Positions 32,747 to 43,030 of a stretch of 64,000 nt of DNA are shown here, piece after piece; the stretch's first letter is position 1, and every line of letters starts with the position of its first letter. A program made the translations under genes and the position numbers. The stretch comes from Isochrysis galbana (lineage: Eukaryota > Haptophyta > Isochrysidales > Isochrysidaceae), in assembly GCA_018136815.1 (NCBI GenBank), contig CM030944.1, positions 1,943,345-2,007,344 on the forward strand, given 5' to 3'. The notes under the pieces are model-generated. The model did not search any database, was not told the origin of the DNA, and saw only the letters and a list, made by a program, of their open reading frames with translations.

Positions 32747-34178
32747 ATGGAGCCGCACGTCTCGACGGTGTGGGCCATCGGCGACCTGCACGCGGACGCA
32801 CACTGCGCGCGCGCATGGGTGCGCCGCACACAACTCGTCAATGGGCTCACGCCCGGGTCCAGGCCCGACGAGTGGGAATGGGCGGACCCGCACGCCGTGC
32901 TGGTCTTCATGGGCGACTACATCGACAAGGGGCCGCACGCGCGCAGCACGCTCAACTTAGTGCGCAGGCTGAATGAGCGATTCGGAGACGAGCGCGTCCG
33001 CGCCATCCTGGGCAACCACGAGGTCAACTTGCTCGTCGACCGCGCCGCTCCAGACGGTACAAACGTGGGTGGCCCCAGCGCTAGTGACAACCACGTGTAC
33101 TCCGAGACATCCCATTCCTCCTGCTCGGGCTCAGGTTACCGCTATCTGAACTACGCCTACGCGTCAGCCCACCCGGCGCAGTATGCAGAGTGGTTCGTTC
33201 CTCGTCATCTCAGCAACGGCAGCGCGAGTCCAGGCCATGATGCAAACATGCACAGGGTCTCCGAATTGCTGTTAGAGGCCTTGGATAAGCTGTATGCAAA
33301 CGGAGGGTACGATCCTCGATCGGTTCTGATAACGCCATCAGGCAGAACATCGATCACTCGACACGTCCCTAAGGAAGACAGGCAACTTGTCGCCTTGGAG
33401 CTGGCTCGCTGGCAGGCCGCATACCTCGAGGGAGTGGGCCCCGATACGCAAGAGGGACGTTGGCTAGCAACAAGGCCGCTCACGGTACGTGTGGATGATC
33501 TTGTGTTCGTGCACGGTGGTGTGCACCCGACGGCGACCCAAGCCGAGCTGGATGAAATCAATACTGCCTTCGCAGAGATTCTACTACCTAGTATGGATCT
33601 CGGAGCCCTCGAGCAGCTTCTGTCCGAGCGCCCTGAGATCCGCGAGCTCGTCGAGGATCGCAGGCTTCACAAGTCATGCAGCCGAGTGCAGCGTGCACTC
33701 GCCTCGCTAAACGCCACGCTGATTGCCGTTGGTACGTCGGCACCATCTCATTTCGAGCAGCGCACCAGCCGCTCGCGTGCGCAGGAAATGCTGCGTTGCG
33801 ACTAGCCCTCACACCACCATGATGATACAATTGTGCTCGCCGTTCCTCGTAACACCCTTTTTTGCAGGTCATACTCCAGACTATTCAGTGCGCTCGACCT
33901 GCCAAAATGGGCTGCTTGCGCTCGACTCTTCGCTCTCTCGATGGTTCCGTTCGTCGGGAAACTTTTATTGCTCCGGGACCTGGATAGAGGCGCGCCGTCC
34001 TGACGAATTTTGTCCAAGAATGTCAAGGAGATGTGAGGGCCAAGTTGTCCGCATGCAACGTGGCTCCTCCTCAGACGCATGGAAAATCGAGTACATTGGA
34101 ATGGATGATTCGGATGTGCACGTAGCCCCAGTTGGAGAGGACCTCGCAACGGCTACGATGCGAGAGGAATTGCGCTGA
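32747..34178 (+). CDS. Calcineurin-like metallophosphatase (PPP fold)
   Basis: Two exons, 32747-33731 and 33868-34178, encode 431 residues. The ordered metallophosphoesterase motifs are all present: IGDLHAD (GDxH), GDYIDKGPHA (GDxxDRG-like, with Lys for Arg), GNHE, a downstream VFVHGGVHP (GGxxP-type), and finally GHTPDYSV. The last motif is created only by splicing: a GTACGT donor at 33732 and a TTTTTTGCAG acceptor give AV-GHTP. The layout is that of the bacterial-like SLP/Shelph group of PPP phosphatases, which in algae often sit in organelles or the secretory path, but I see no clear leader. Upstream, 32641-32690 has a short repeat (TTACAAGACTACAATTTC) shared with 43013-43035. Confidence 0.85.
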
Positions 34179-36403
34179 CACGAGCTTCAGACAGGAGAAT
34201 TAAATCGCGAGCTGAGCATGTGTGCACGTATTGCACTCTGTGACGTAGCCATCGCATGGGCCGTGGCACACTCGGATAACATCCATAGCACAGGCAGGGC
34301 AAGCCATTTTACCTGATCGCCTTGAAGACCTGTCAACTATCGGCTCCATTTGTTGTGGCATGAGTCGGACGATCCTGAAAGAATGGGGGGGGAGCGCAGC
34401 CGAGTGGGAGGCGCGGCGGTGTTGCAGGGGGCGGTTGCTAGTTTTGGTGTGCTTGGGGTTGTATCATATGATAATCTTTATGCTAAAAAAAAACATCTGA
34501 AGATTCTGGGCTACACACCTACTAAACTAGGGCATTCCCCTATCTCTATTGACATCGCCCTTCTCTTCCCTTTCCTCCACCCCCTCACCTTCCCCCCGTC
34601 ATTCCTTTGTCGTCGGTATCCGGGGTTCGGCCCAGGTGCGCTACCTTGGGCCTGGTTCAGAGTGCGGGTTCCGGGCAGGCCTGTTGTTTTTATTTGCGTA
34701 GTTCCTTGGCCGGTAGAGTCCGAGCTGTTGCGTCTTTTCCTCACGTGACCATCGCTGGTGCGCCTTCGTGTATGGTGCGTGTTCGCCTAGCTACGGTGGG
34801 GTCCGTGGGTCCGTCTTAGGAGTGTTCCGTCTCGGGTCCCCCGGCTATTATATGAGCCACTCCTATCGAGTTGGTTAATGCTTGCATCTCCAGACTGGGT
34901 TCGCGGTTGCCTCTTGTGCTTACTGTGAATATCGGGTATATATCGTTCGTGTCGATCCTTTTTTTCGGCTGTCTGCCCATGCCCGCTTGGGCTTGGGCGG
35001 TCCTAGCCGAGTCCGTTGTATTCGCAAAAAGTAGGCGCTATTTTACTTCGGTCTTCATCAAATCACTTAAGGGTTTTCGAAAGATTCCCTCCTTATTCCT
35101 GTGTGTAACTGTCGCCCCCGTCGGATCGTCCGTCGCCCCGTCGCTCTCTTGTCGGCATTCTCTTCCTTGTTCGGTCTGTCAGCAGGTTCCTGTGCGTTCC
35201 GTGATAAGGATACGTTAGTGTGGAGAGTGTTGACGTGAGTGTAAAGCGGTTGCGCAAACCCGTAGTCTTAAAGACTACCGGGTTGTCTTCGGGGGGGGGG
35301 GGAAGACAACGGAAAATGTCTGCCTCCTTTGCCGTGTAGGTAGGGGCCCAGCCCGGAGGCTTTCCCTATGGGAGGCGTCCTGTCGACGCCCAGGCCCCCT
35401 TCGGGGCTGGCCACAGGTGGCTGGAGGGAGGGGCTGGTCTTGTGTGGCCATGGTGGCCATGGTGGCCATGGTGGCCATGGTGGTGTGGGGTTTGCGGTTT
35501 GCGGGCGGTGGCGGTGGCACGGTTTGTGGCTCGTGCTCACCTGCTCAGCCTTGGGTGTGGCTCGCGCGCGCTTCGGCGGCGCGGCGTTGGGCGCGGCCCG
35601 ATCGGCCGTCGCGGCGGGGGTGACGGCAGGGGAGGAGGTGAGCGGCGCGCGCTCCATGACCCTAGCTCTTTTTAAAGATAGAAGATAGTTCGAGGGGGGA
35701 GATTTGAAAGGGTGCATATGTGTCTGTGGCAGTAGCACACGTCCAGGCATACGGGCAGGTGCGCTGAGGGGTGTCCTGATAATACCGGGCTAGTGGGAGT
35801 AGTGGTACTAACGCTCAGATGTTTTATTATAACAGACCAAAACTTAGTGGTTAGAGGGGGAGGCAGAAAAGGATTGCTTCATACCTAGAAGAGTCGTGTG
35901 CAACATGACTGCCACGGACAAACATCATAGCACAATGACCCACGCTCCGGATGTGTAGAGAGAGAATTCCGTATAGCAGATGGCCGCACAGACAGGCAGC
36001 AAAGAGCGGGCACCCCCATGAAACCATTTGGGCTGTCCATAAGGTGTCATGTGCAGCGGAGCCGCACAACAAATTTCCATGGTTCATGAGGCAGACGATG
36101 GGTTTGGGCTGAATCCAGTCTTGACGTGCGGCAGGTGGGCGACGACGAGATCGGCATGTTTCAAGGCGATAGTCGCCACCAGACGTCGTCAACCGACTAG
36201 TGGTTGTGACCCCTCAAAGCCAAACACCCCTTCAACTTGGCAGAATTTGGCTTGCTCCATCCTCCGCCTTGGCAATGTGCTCAGTCTGCTTGACAGCAAT
36301 TTCCACTGTCCCCTCCGCTCAAAAGGCAGGTCGGTGTAGCAAAATGTATACTAACACGTTCGTGGCGCGAATCGGGCGCCAATGGCATGGAAGTCGCGCA
36401 CGA
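34179..36403. repeat. Retroelement-like repeat family C copy (about 34490-35250) and simple repeats
   Basis: In minus-strand sense this copy starts near 35250, contains a segment reading MGRQPKKRID, and ends near 34490 with TAGGTGTGTAGCCC then GAATCTTCAGA and nine T. Related sequence lies at 38920-39110 (plus-sense coding) and 47270-47800. A 9-bp minisatellite, (CATGGTGGC)n, spans about 35450-35482. The remainder, including 35690-36400, shows no supported gene. Confidence 0.6.
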
Positions 36404-36967
36404 TTAGAAGCTGAGACCACCCTCACGAGCAGCATCGGCGAGAGCGGCTACCCGACCATGGTACTTGAAGCCGTTTCGGTCAAAGTAAACCTGCTCAACG
36501 CCCTTCTCACGAGCGCGCTCGGCGATGCGCTTTCCAACCTCAGTAGCCGCCGCGCAGTTGCCGCCATACTCCTTGCGCTCACCCTTCTCAATGGTCGAGG
36601 CAGACGCGAGGATGTGGCCTTTAGTGTCATCCACAACCTGAGCATAAATGTGATTGTTCGTCCTGCCGGGGCGCGTGGGGGGAAGCCGGGCAAGGGGTCA
36701 GAGAAAGTCAAGGCGAGCCGGGTCGCCCACCGCGCCGTGGGCTCGCTCGCCGGCGCCAGTGTTGGGGCCTGTCATGAGCGGTGCGGACCTGACGACGCAG
36801 AGGCGCATACGGCCCGCCTCAGAGCGAGCAAGGCGCTGGTAGTACTCAGAGTGTTTCATGGTCGGGGCGACGCCAGCGCGGCTGTTCGCGGCAGTATGGG
36901 CGCCGACCGGTGCATGGAACGCATCGGCGGCGGCGAGCAGGCCTGCGAGGAGCATCGAGCGCAGCAT
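36404..36967 (-). CDS. rpl18: Plastid ribosomal protein L18 (nuclear-encoded)
   Basis: Component of the large subunit of the plastid 70S ribosome, binding 5S rRNA. Two exons, 36967-36789 and 36662-36404, give 145 residues. The splice AG/GTCCGC to CCGGCAG/G joins RLCVVR to [16 protein letters not shown], the diagnostic L18 segment. The protein continues to a normal bacterial-type C-terminus ([16 protein letters not shown]). The N-terminus [20 protein letters not shown] is a signal peptide ending in a Phe-containing cleavage motif like ASAFAP, then a short transit-peptide-like stretch; this is the bipartite leader of complex plastids. It is divergently arranged with the Ac45-like gene, whose start is 344 bp away, across G/C homopolymers. 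Confidence 0.93.
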
Positions 36968-37311
36968 GGGGCGAGGAGGCGCGCGTCTGACGAGGCACCG
37001 GGGCAGCCCTCTCCGGGGGGGGGGGGGGAGAAGCGATGCGCGGAGTCCACGACTCTGCAGATCAGCAGCTCGCGCCAGGTTTTGTTTTTTTTGGGGGGGG
37101 GGGGCAGTGGCGGAGGAGGGGCCGTCCTTTTTTTTTCTCGGCCACCCCCCACACGGAAGAGACTGAGCGGGGGGGGATGGGGGGGGGGGGGGGGGGGCGC
37201 CAACCCCCCCTAGCCCCCCCCCCCCCCCGCTTCCCCCCGCGCGGTGTCTCCAATCGGGTCGGAGGGCCGCACTGCAGCAGCGCCGCGCCGCAGCCCGCAG
37301 ACAGAGCCGCC
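36968..37311. promoter_or_regulatory. Shared divergent intergenic (promoter) region
   Basis: 344 bp between the start codons of plastid L18 (-) and the Ac45-like gene (+). It must hold both promoters. It contains several G or C runs of 9-18 bases (for example 37174-37197 and 37213-37228) that are prone to sequencing error. No TATA box that I would defend. Confidence 0.5.
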
Positions 37312-38076
37312 ATGCTCTCCCTCACTGCGACTCTCGCGCTGGCGTACACGCCCGCCTTCTTCTGGGCTGGCCGCCACGACCTCGGCCTCGGTCACCGTGC
37401 TCGCCACCTCACTGAGGCGACGGGCGAGGATCTGGAGCGGGCGGTGGCCGCCATCCTCGGCCAGCCTGGCAACCAGGGGGGAGTGCTCCTGAAGGAGCCG
37501 CCTGCCACTGGGGCGTCGCCCGAGGTTCAGGTTGTCTTCCTGCTGGAAGGCCTCGACACCGAGGACGTTCGCAATGACGGAGCGCAGATGAACCGGATGA
37601 ATGCCCTGCTGGAAGAGTCGGCCTCTTCCCTCACTGTGCCGTTCACTACCCGCTCGCAAACCAGCCCCACCGTCTTTTCCAAGGCGGCTCGCGTACGCGG
37701 CGAGCACGCCGAAGCGCACTTCGCTTCCCACCCTGAGATCTTCAACAATCGCGCAAGTGATCTGGTTGTCATCGAACACTCTGCCGCCACACTTGCTGCC
37801 CATGACGAGCTCATTGGGCACGTTTGCCACCGTGTTGCTGAGGCCACCAACGGCAATTACGCCGCTCTTGTGACTGGTTCCAAGCTTCCCATGGAAATCC
37901 CCAGGCGTCGTCTTGCGGCGGCCGCTCCAACTGGCGTGAAGCTCATGATCACCCGTGACCTGCTCACCGCGCTCATGGTCAGCTTTCTCCTTTTCATCAT
38001 CTTCATCTCGGGGCTTTGCTGCCTGTTCAGCATGCAAACTCCCCGCAAGTTTGAAGATCCTTCCAAGGCAAGCTAA
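37312..38076 (+). CDS. V-ATPase accessory subunit Ac45/Voa1-like type I membrane protein
   Basis: A single exon of 254 residues. Cleavable signal peptide (MLSLTATLALAYTPAFFW), a lumenal domain, and one C-terminal membrane helix (LLTALMVSFLLFIIFISGL) followed by a short cytosolic tail with FSMQTPRKFEDPSK. The helix plus the S-x-x-T-x-x-(R)(K)F-(D/E)DP tail is the hallmark of the Ac45/ATP6AP1 and yeast Voa1/BIG1 group, which assemble with the V-ATPase Vo sector. The lumenal domain is shorter than animal Ac45 and not recognisable by eye. Assignment rests mainly on topology and the C-terminal signature. The start is the first in-frame ATG after the GC-rich promoter and gives the signal peptide. 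Confidence 0.65.
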   Translation: MLSLTATLALAYTPAFFWAGRHDLGLGHRARHLTEATGEDLERAVAAILGQPGNQGGVLLKEPPATGASPEVQVVFLLEGLDTEDVRNDGAQMNRMNALLEESASSLTVPFTTRSQTSPTVFSKAARVRGEHAEAHFASHPEIFNNRASDLVVIEHSAATLAAHDELIGHVCHRVAEATNGNYAALVTGSKLPMEIPRRRLAAAAPTGVKLMITRDLLTALMVSFLLFIIFISGLCCLFSMQTPRKFEDPSKAS

Positions 38077-38311
38077 GGTGTTTGAGTGTTGCTCGAGCTC
38101 ATCGCCGGTTCCACCCCTCTGCCGGACCCAACTGCACGCGCGGAAACGTGGCTATTTGCGTCGTGCACGTGCTTGTGCAAGCTTGTGCCCACCGTTGAGA
38201 GTAGGCAGAGTAGCTGGTTCAAGTGCGCGTTGTGACAACTGCCGAGCAGCCATGCCTGTATCCTGAACCCATTCAGCTAAGCTGATGCCCTGCTGAGGCG
38301 TGGTACAAAAA
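38077..38311. other. 3' flank of the Ac45-like gene, no gene seen
   Basis: Short stretch between the Ac45-like stop and the element-associated ORF at 38312. No supported feature. Confidence 0.5.
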
Positions 38312-38746
38312 TCAGTCGGCCTGTGTCTTCTGGTTGTTTAACTCTTTGTGACCGTTGTTGGGCAAAAAAATGTGCTTGTATGTTTGTGTTTGTGTTGCTG
38401 GTTGCTGGCCTTTCGTTAGAGGAGGGGAGATTGGGTTAAAGAAACTCAAGTTGATCGGGAGGCCCCACTTCTTTATCGTGGGACCGCTAACTTTATTGGT
38501 GGTTGCGATGGAGCGCGCCGGCGAGACTCTCCTCTCCTTCAGGCCCCATGCCGAGGGCGGCCACCCAGCTGACGGATCGAGCATGACCACGGGCTCGATA
38601 TGCGATGATTCGGAAGGGAGGCGATCGGCGGAAGGCGCGGCGAAGGTGGCCGGGAGTGATGGAATGACGGGCTGGACCACCTCCTCAGCAGAGGAAGGCG
38701 GGAGGACGGGCTTGGGCGAGGGCGAGCGCGACGACGGAGCGGACAT
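38312..38746 (-). CDS. Small Ser/Pro-rich ORF beside repeat family C
   Basis: Codes for 144 residues beginning MSAPSSRSPSPKPVLPPSS, with a middle section of ordinary composition (WGLPINLSFFNPISPPLT). Its upstream flank at about 38920-39110 is an inverted copy of sequence at 35090-35250 in repeat family C. It is therefore probably element-associated, not a host gene. No domain recognised. Confidence 0.3.
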   Translation of the reverse strand: MSAPSSRSPSPKPVLPPSSAEEVVQPVIPSLPATFAAPSADRLPSESSHIEPVVMLDPSAGWPPSAWGLKERRVSPARSIATTNKVSGPTIKKWGLPINLSFFNPISPPLTKGQQPATQTQTYKHIFLPNNGHKELNNQKTQAD

Positions 38747-38919
38747 GGCTGGGCGGATCGGGATGGATAGGCTAGGGCTGAGGGAGGGGAGAGGTTTGGT
38801 ATTGAGGTAGTGTTGAGAACGAGGGACGAGAACGGGAACGAGGACGAGAACGAGAGCGACGAACGAAGAACGACAGACGACAGACGGCCAGAGGCCGATG
38901 GACCGACAAGATGACACTA

Positions 38920-39110
38920 CACTCACGTCAACACTCTCCACACTAACGTATCCCTATCACGGAACGCACAGGAACCCGCTGGCAGACCGAACAAGGAAGA
39001 GAATGCCGACAAGAGAGCGACGGGGCGACGGACGATCCGACGGGGCGACAGTTACGCACAGGAATAAGGAGGGAATCTTTCGAAGACCCTAAAGTGAGTT
39101 GATGAAGACC
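38920..39110 (+). repeat. Repeat family C partial copy (inverted relative to 35090-35250)
   Basis: CACACTAACGTATCCCTATC and the following 150 bp are the reverse complement of the block ending near 35235. The plus-strand reading (YPYHGTHRN, then RTRKRMPTRERRGDGRSDG) matches the minus-strand reading of the 35-kb copy. The conserved reading frame between copies suggests a decayed coding region. Confidence 0.65.
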
Positions 39111-39531
39111 GAAGTAAAACAGCGCCACGATATCATCCAACGGCCAACACCTGAGGGGGAATCAGGGTCACACAAGGGGGCGGTTCCTTGCACCGGCGAT
39201 ACCTGAACGCGCGACTTAGCCTAAAAACGCGAGGAGCACGCAAGGAGGTAAGCCAGGTGAGGGGCAAGCAGGCGACAAGGGAGGCGACAAAGGAGGCGAG
39301 GGCAACAAGGGCGAATGTCGAATGTAGGATCCTGCGTCGCGCGCAGCGAGCAGCAGCCCATTGAGCGCGTCCGGCCAGTCCACTCCCGCGGTGAGGGAAC
39401 CTTCCAAAGCTCGGATTAGTTGCATCCGAAAGCCATCCCAGGAAGTCGCACTAACGTTGGTGTGATTACAGTGGGAGAAAAAATGACGTGTGGGTTGGAT
39501 AGCTACCCTCATGATCCCCACGATCTTCCGC
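39111..39531. other. Intergenic, no gene seen
   Basis: Sequence between the family C partial copy and the alternating tandem repeat. Only short ORFs without domains. Confidence 0.45.
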
Positions 39532-39745
39532 GATTAAACGCTTTTCCATGTGTAGGCTGATGGTGATTGAACGCTTTTGCATGCGGTGGGGGTGATGGCG
39601 ATTGAACGCGTTCCACGTGTAGGCTGATGGTGATTGAACGCTTTTCCATGCGGTGGGGGTGATGGCGATTGAACGCGTTCCACGTGTAGGCTGATGGTGA
39701 TTGAACGCTTGTCTATGCTGTGGGTGATGGTGATTGAGCGCTTCT
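39532..39745. repeat. Alternating 32/35-bp tandem repeat
   Basis: Seven units each start GATT(G/A)A(A/G)CGC. Units alternate between a type ending CATGTGTAGGCTGATGGT and a type ending GCGGTGGGGGTGATGGC, giving a higher-order period of about 67 bp. There are no unique spacers, so it is a satellite-like array and not a CRISPR. Confidence 0.85.
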
Positions 39746-40757
39746 CGCCTCAGAACCAGGAGGGAAGGGCCGCGGCTCGCCGCGGCCACTCGCTTCGGCG
39801 AGGAGAGATTAGCGCTTCTGGGCTCCTATTCACGAGTGCCCCCCCCCCCCCTGCGTTGCTTTTACCCGAAAGGGGTTTTCCCGTTTTCCCCCAGCGTGGA
39901 CTCGAGGAGAGGACGTGCTGGGGTGCGCGGGGTCGGTGCGTGCACTGGGGGGAGGACAAATATCGAGGGGAGGGGGCAGTGCCCCCACCCCCCGGTATCA
40001 CTCGGACACCTGGCTCGTCAGGCATGGCGGGATTCCGGGACGGAAAAGTTGTGTCCAATTAGCTAGTGGGGTTGGCTAGTATATAACATTAATTAGTTTA
40101 TTTATTATAGTTATGTATTTGTCATTTTCGGAGACTCTGATTTCCCTTGGGTTTTCTTTTACCGACGCTGGGTCGCTCTCGTCTATCTTGCTTGCATCCG
40201 AAGGGGCCGATTTTGGCGTCAGGGTTTCTTCCACTTTGTCGAGGAGTTGCGTGGCATGTGCCCACTGCCTGTATATATATAGCAAGGCCACTCGCCCGTC
40301 GCCTAGGACGCCCGCCGCGCGGGCCCCCTGGCCCCTCCTCGCCTCGAAGGACGTTTTGGTCAGCGTTGCGCGCGCCTGGTCGGGCGACTCGACGGGCGAG
40401 TTCTGCGACGCCATGGCGGCCGAGTGGGCGCTGGTGGTGCCTCTTGCCGGCGCCGGCTCGCCTAGGCCGTACGCAGAGCGGCTCGGGAGACTCGGCCACG
40501 AAGTACACTAGTGCCAGGGGTAGGGGTTGGGCACGCGCCGGGAGTTGGCTACCCCTGGAGTACCATCTACCATGGGCGTTGGCCTCTGGCTGGTCGAGAT
40601 GCACCATGGCAGCATGAGATGCCGGCGAATGGCGTCGAGGGAGTCGGCAGCTGTTGCTGCATCCCGGCACTGTGGTATGCCATCAATTTCGATTTTTGGC
40701 CCCCATGATCCCATGCATGTCCTAGATCAAACTTGTTGAGAGCATGATTATGTGCTT
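39746..40757. other. Mostly non-coding, one possible small ORF
   Basis: The minus-strand ORF 40414-40076 (112 codons, starting MASQNSPVESPDQARATL) has plausible acidic composition but no domain and no homologous-looking partner in the window. I rate it as unproven. The rest shows no supported feature. Confidence 0.3.
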
Positions 40758-42830
40758 CTAGTTCGTATCGCCGCCCCAACGGACAATCTCATGGTACGTC
40801 ACGACCTTCTCTTGGCCATCGCACCATCGCAAACGCGCACCAGCTTCTTGCGCGTCGGTAGTGCACTCCTCAACATTTGCCAATAAGACGGCACTATCCG
40901 CGTCGCTGCCCTTCAACATCGACAACCGTTTTTGGTCTAGAATAAATTCCCGGCCTTCATGTGGACCACTCCAAAATCGGAGCACAAGCCCTCGCGTTGG
41001 GTCATAAAAGAGGCGCGAGGCGTTCGACATGCTTCTTGTGGCTATCTGACGAGTAGCGAGAACTTTCGCTAGATGATCTGCCGCTGAGAGGAAGGCGTGC
41101 TTGGACTCGCTGTCCGACTCGAGAAGAACGACTGGTACGCTCTCATCACACGCGGCGCTCACCTGTGCGCAGAGAATGTCAGGAAGTGAAGGGAGACGAG
41201 GAATTGTAATCATACGGCCACACTTTAAGAGCGGCTATCCACTTGCCCAAATTGCAAGTCCGGGCCTATGTGAAAGCTCAACAAGAGGTTTGGAACGTGA
41301 GGTATAATGACGCACCGCTGCCTCGATCGGCACACGAAAGACATCGGATGGATGCAAGCCCGCATGCACACGGATTGAGTCGAGCTGCGACTTCCCGAAG
41401 GGGAAGTGCTCGCGTCCAGCATCATCTCGGAAGAAAGCCATGTTCTCGATCAAAGTCACTATCGGAACCTACACCAAATTTCGGGTCCCAACTCGATTGC
41501 ATCAAACTTCAGGTCCAAACTCGATTGCAAGAAGTTTCGGGTCCCAACTCGACTGAAGCTTGGTGCGATGTGCTGCTCGTCAATTAGGTTCTTACCTTCA
41601 GTTCGTTGAACATATCAATCCCCTTCAACACATCAGCCCTCGACAAACGCTGCGTCAGAGCACATGGCTTCTTAGAATCAAGCAGAACCCAAGGCGGCTC
41701 ATGAGGGGCCGATCATCTGAAATCTGAACTGTTGTTCCAAGTTGCTGCAACTGGTTTTGAGGCTAACCGGACGCTCACCTGTGGAGTGGTGACGACGATT
41801 GCAGCAGTAAAGCCGTAAGTCTGACTCAGAGTGAGATGGACGTCGCCCGTGCCTGGGGGCAAGTCGATTAGCAGAAAGTCCAGTTCCCCCCAGTCGGTCC
41901 CCGACAGCATCTGGCCAACCGTCTTGGCAACCATGGGCCCTCGCATCACCGCCGCAGGCACGTGGCCAGCTGAGGCGCCCTGCAAGCACGGCGGGTCAAG
42001 ACCACCCTAGGTGTGAGTGGCAAGTGGAGGGCGAGGCTACACTTTGCCCTACATGCCACCCACTCGTCGGACGTGCACTCCACCTTGGCCACAAAGCCAT
42101 ACGACATGAGACGCACTGAATCACGGTCAGCAGGGGCGATGAGCTTGGTTCGTGGGTCCTGCTTCAGCGGCAGCGCGCCTTCAGGTAGGCCTGCGGAGGA
42201 AATGACAGGGGTCAGAGCCACTGCCTCGAGGGATTTGTGCGCCGAGGCTGCGATTTGGGGTCGAACGCAAACGCCAGGAGAGGTTCCATGGCAATGAGAT
42301 TGAAGCGCACCAACAAGTATCGGAAGGGACGGGCCATGCACATCTGCGTCCAGAAGTCCGACACGCGCACCCAAAGAGCTGAGTGCAAAGGCCAGATTGA
42401 CGGCAACCGTCGACTTCCCAACCCCTCCCTTGCAACTGCTCACACCAATGAGAGCCCCCACGTGTCGCAGCGACGGAGGCGCCTTGTCCCCCATGAAGGA
42501 GCGCGGTCTCGCGATGGTGGACCGCATGATGCTGCCCCGTGCCCAAGACAGCGACTCAAGCGCGGCGGTCACCGCTCGTTCCACCGCGTCGCGGTGCGAG
42601 CGCACACCGCTGCCAAACTCAAGCTTGAGAGCCACCTTTGCGTCTGGCTGCACCGCCAGCTGCACGCACCGCGTGAGCGGTGGCTCGAGTACAGGCTCGA
42701 GGGCTCGCAGCGCCTCCTCCTCCAGGCGGGCGCGCACTCGCGGCGAGGCCAGGCTCGAGCATCGGCGCAGCGTCAGCCCGCTCCGCCGTGCCCCAAGCAT
42801 TCGCAGCCTGTGTGTTTGATCCCATGCCAA
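40758..42830 (-). CDS. HCF101: HCF101-type iron-sulfur cluster P-loop ATPase (Mrp/NBP35 family)
   Basis: Scaffold ATPase that assembles and transfers [4Fe-4S] clusters; in plants HCF101 serves photosystem I. Six exons (42830-42311, 42190-42084, 41979-41779, 41649-41596, 41468-41316, 41162-40758) sum to 1440 nt, 479 residues. Domain order: a DUF59/MIP18-like domain (about 35-110); the deviant Walker [11 protein letters not shown] (132-141); [57 protein letters not shown]; and [22 protein letters not shown]-terminal DUF971 segment ends LRWCDGQE...[14 protein letters not shown]59 plus P-loop plus DUF971 is the HCF101 architecture and separates it from NBP35, Cfd1 and Ind1. The N-terminus ([19 protein letters not shown], then [11 protein letters not shown]) is Arg/Ser-rich without a signal peptide, more like a mitochondrial presequence than a complex-plastid leader. 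Confidence 0.92.
41475..41560. repeat. Three-copy ~28-bp minisatellite in an HCF101 intron
   Basis: (A/T)TTC(G/A)GGTCC(C)AACTCGA occurs three times inside the intron 41469-41595. Copies differ by a few bases. Confidence 0.75.
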
Positions 42831-43030
42831 GGGGACCGTTAGAACTTATAGCGTCGTATGTGTCAGAGTTTTCTTGTTGTCCTAGTTTAATCCTAGTGCT
42901 GAGGGACCGTGCCTCATCGGCAACGGAGCCCCTACCCCGCGATGGGGGTGTGCGCGGTTGGTGCATGGCTCGTCCGGTGTATGTGGCTAGGGATGCTAGC
43001 CAACAAGACCTCTTACAAGACTACAATTTC
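42831..43030. other. HCF101 upstream region
   Basis: Upstream flank of the HCF101 start codon. A short repeat (TTACAAGACTACAATTTC, ending TAACG) at 43013-43035 recurs at 32644-32666. No other feature supported. Confidence 0.5.

Noticed and set aside
36200-37213. 337-codon plus-strand ORF over the L18 gene
   Set aside because: Antisense shadow of the plastid L18 exons plus G-homopolymer translation.
39532-39745. Tandem repeat considered as a CRISPR array
   Set aside because: Units are directly adjacent with no unique spacers, no cas genes are present, and the genome is eukaryotic.
40122-40670. Overlapping ORFs on both strands at 40.1-40.7 kb
   Set aside because: Mutually exclusive, no domain, no splice context; at most the 112-codon minus ORF might be real.
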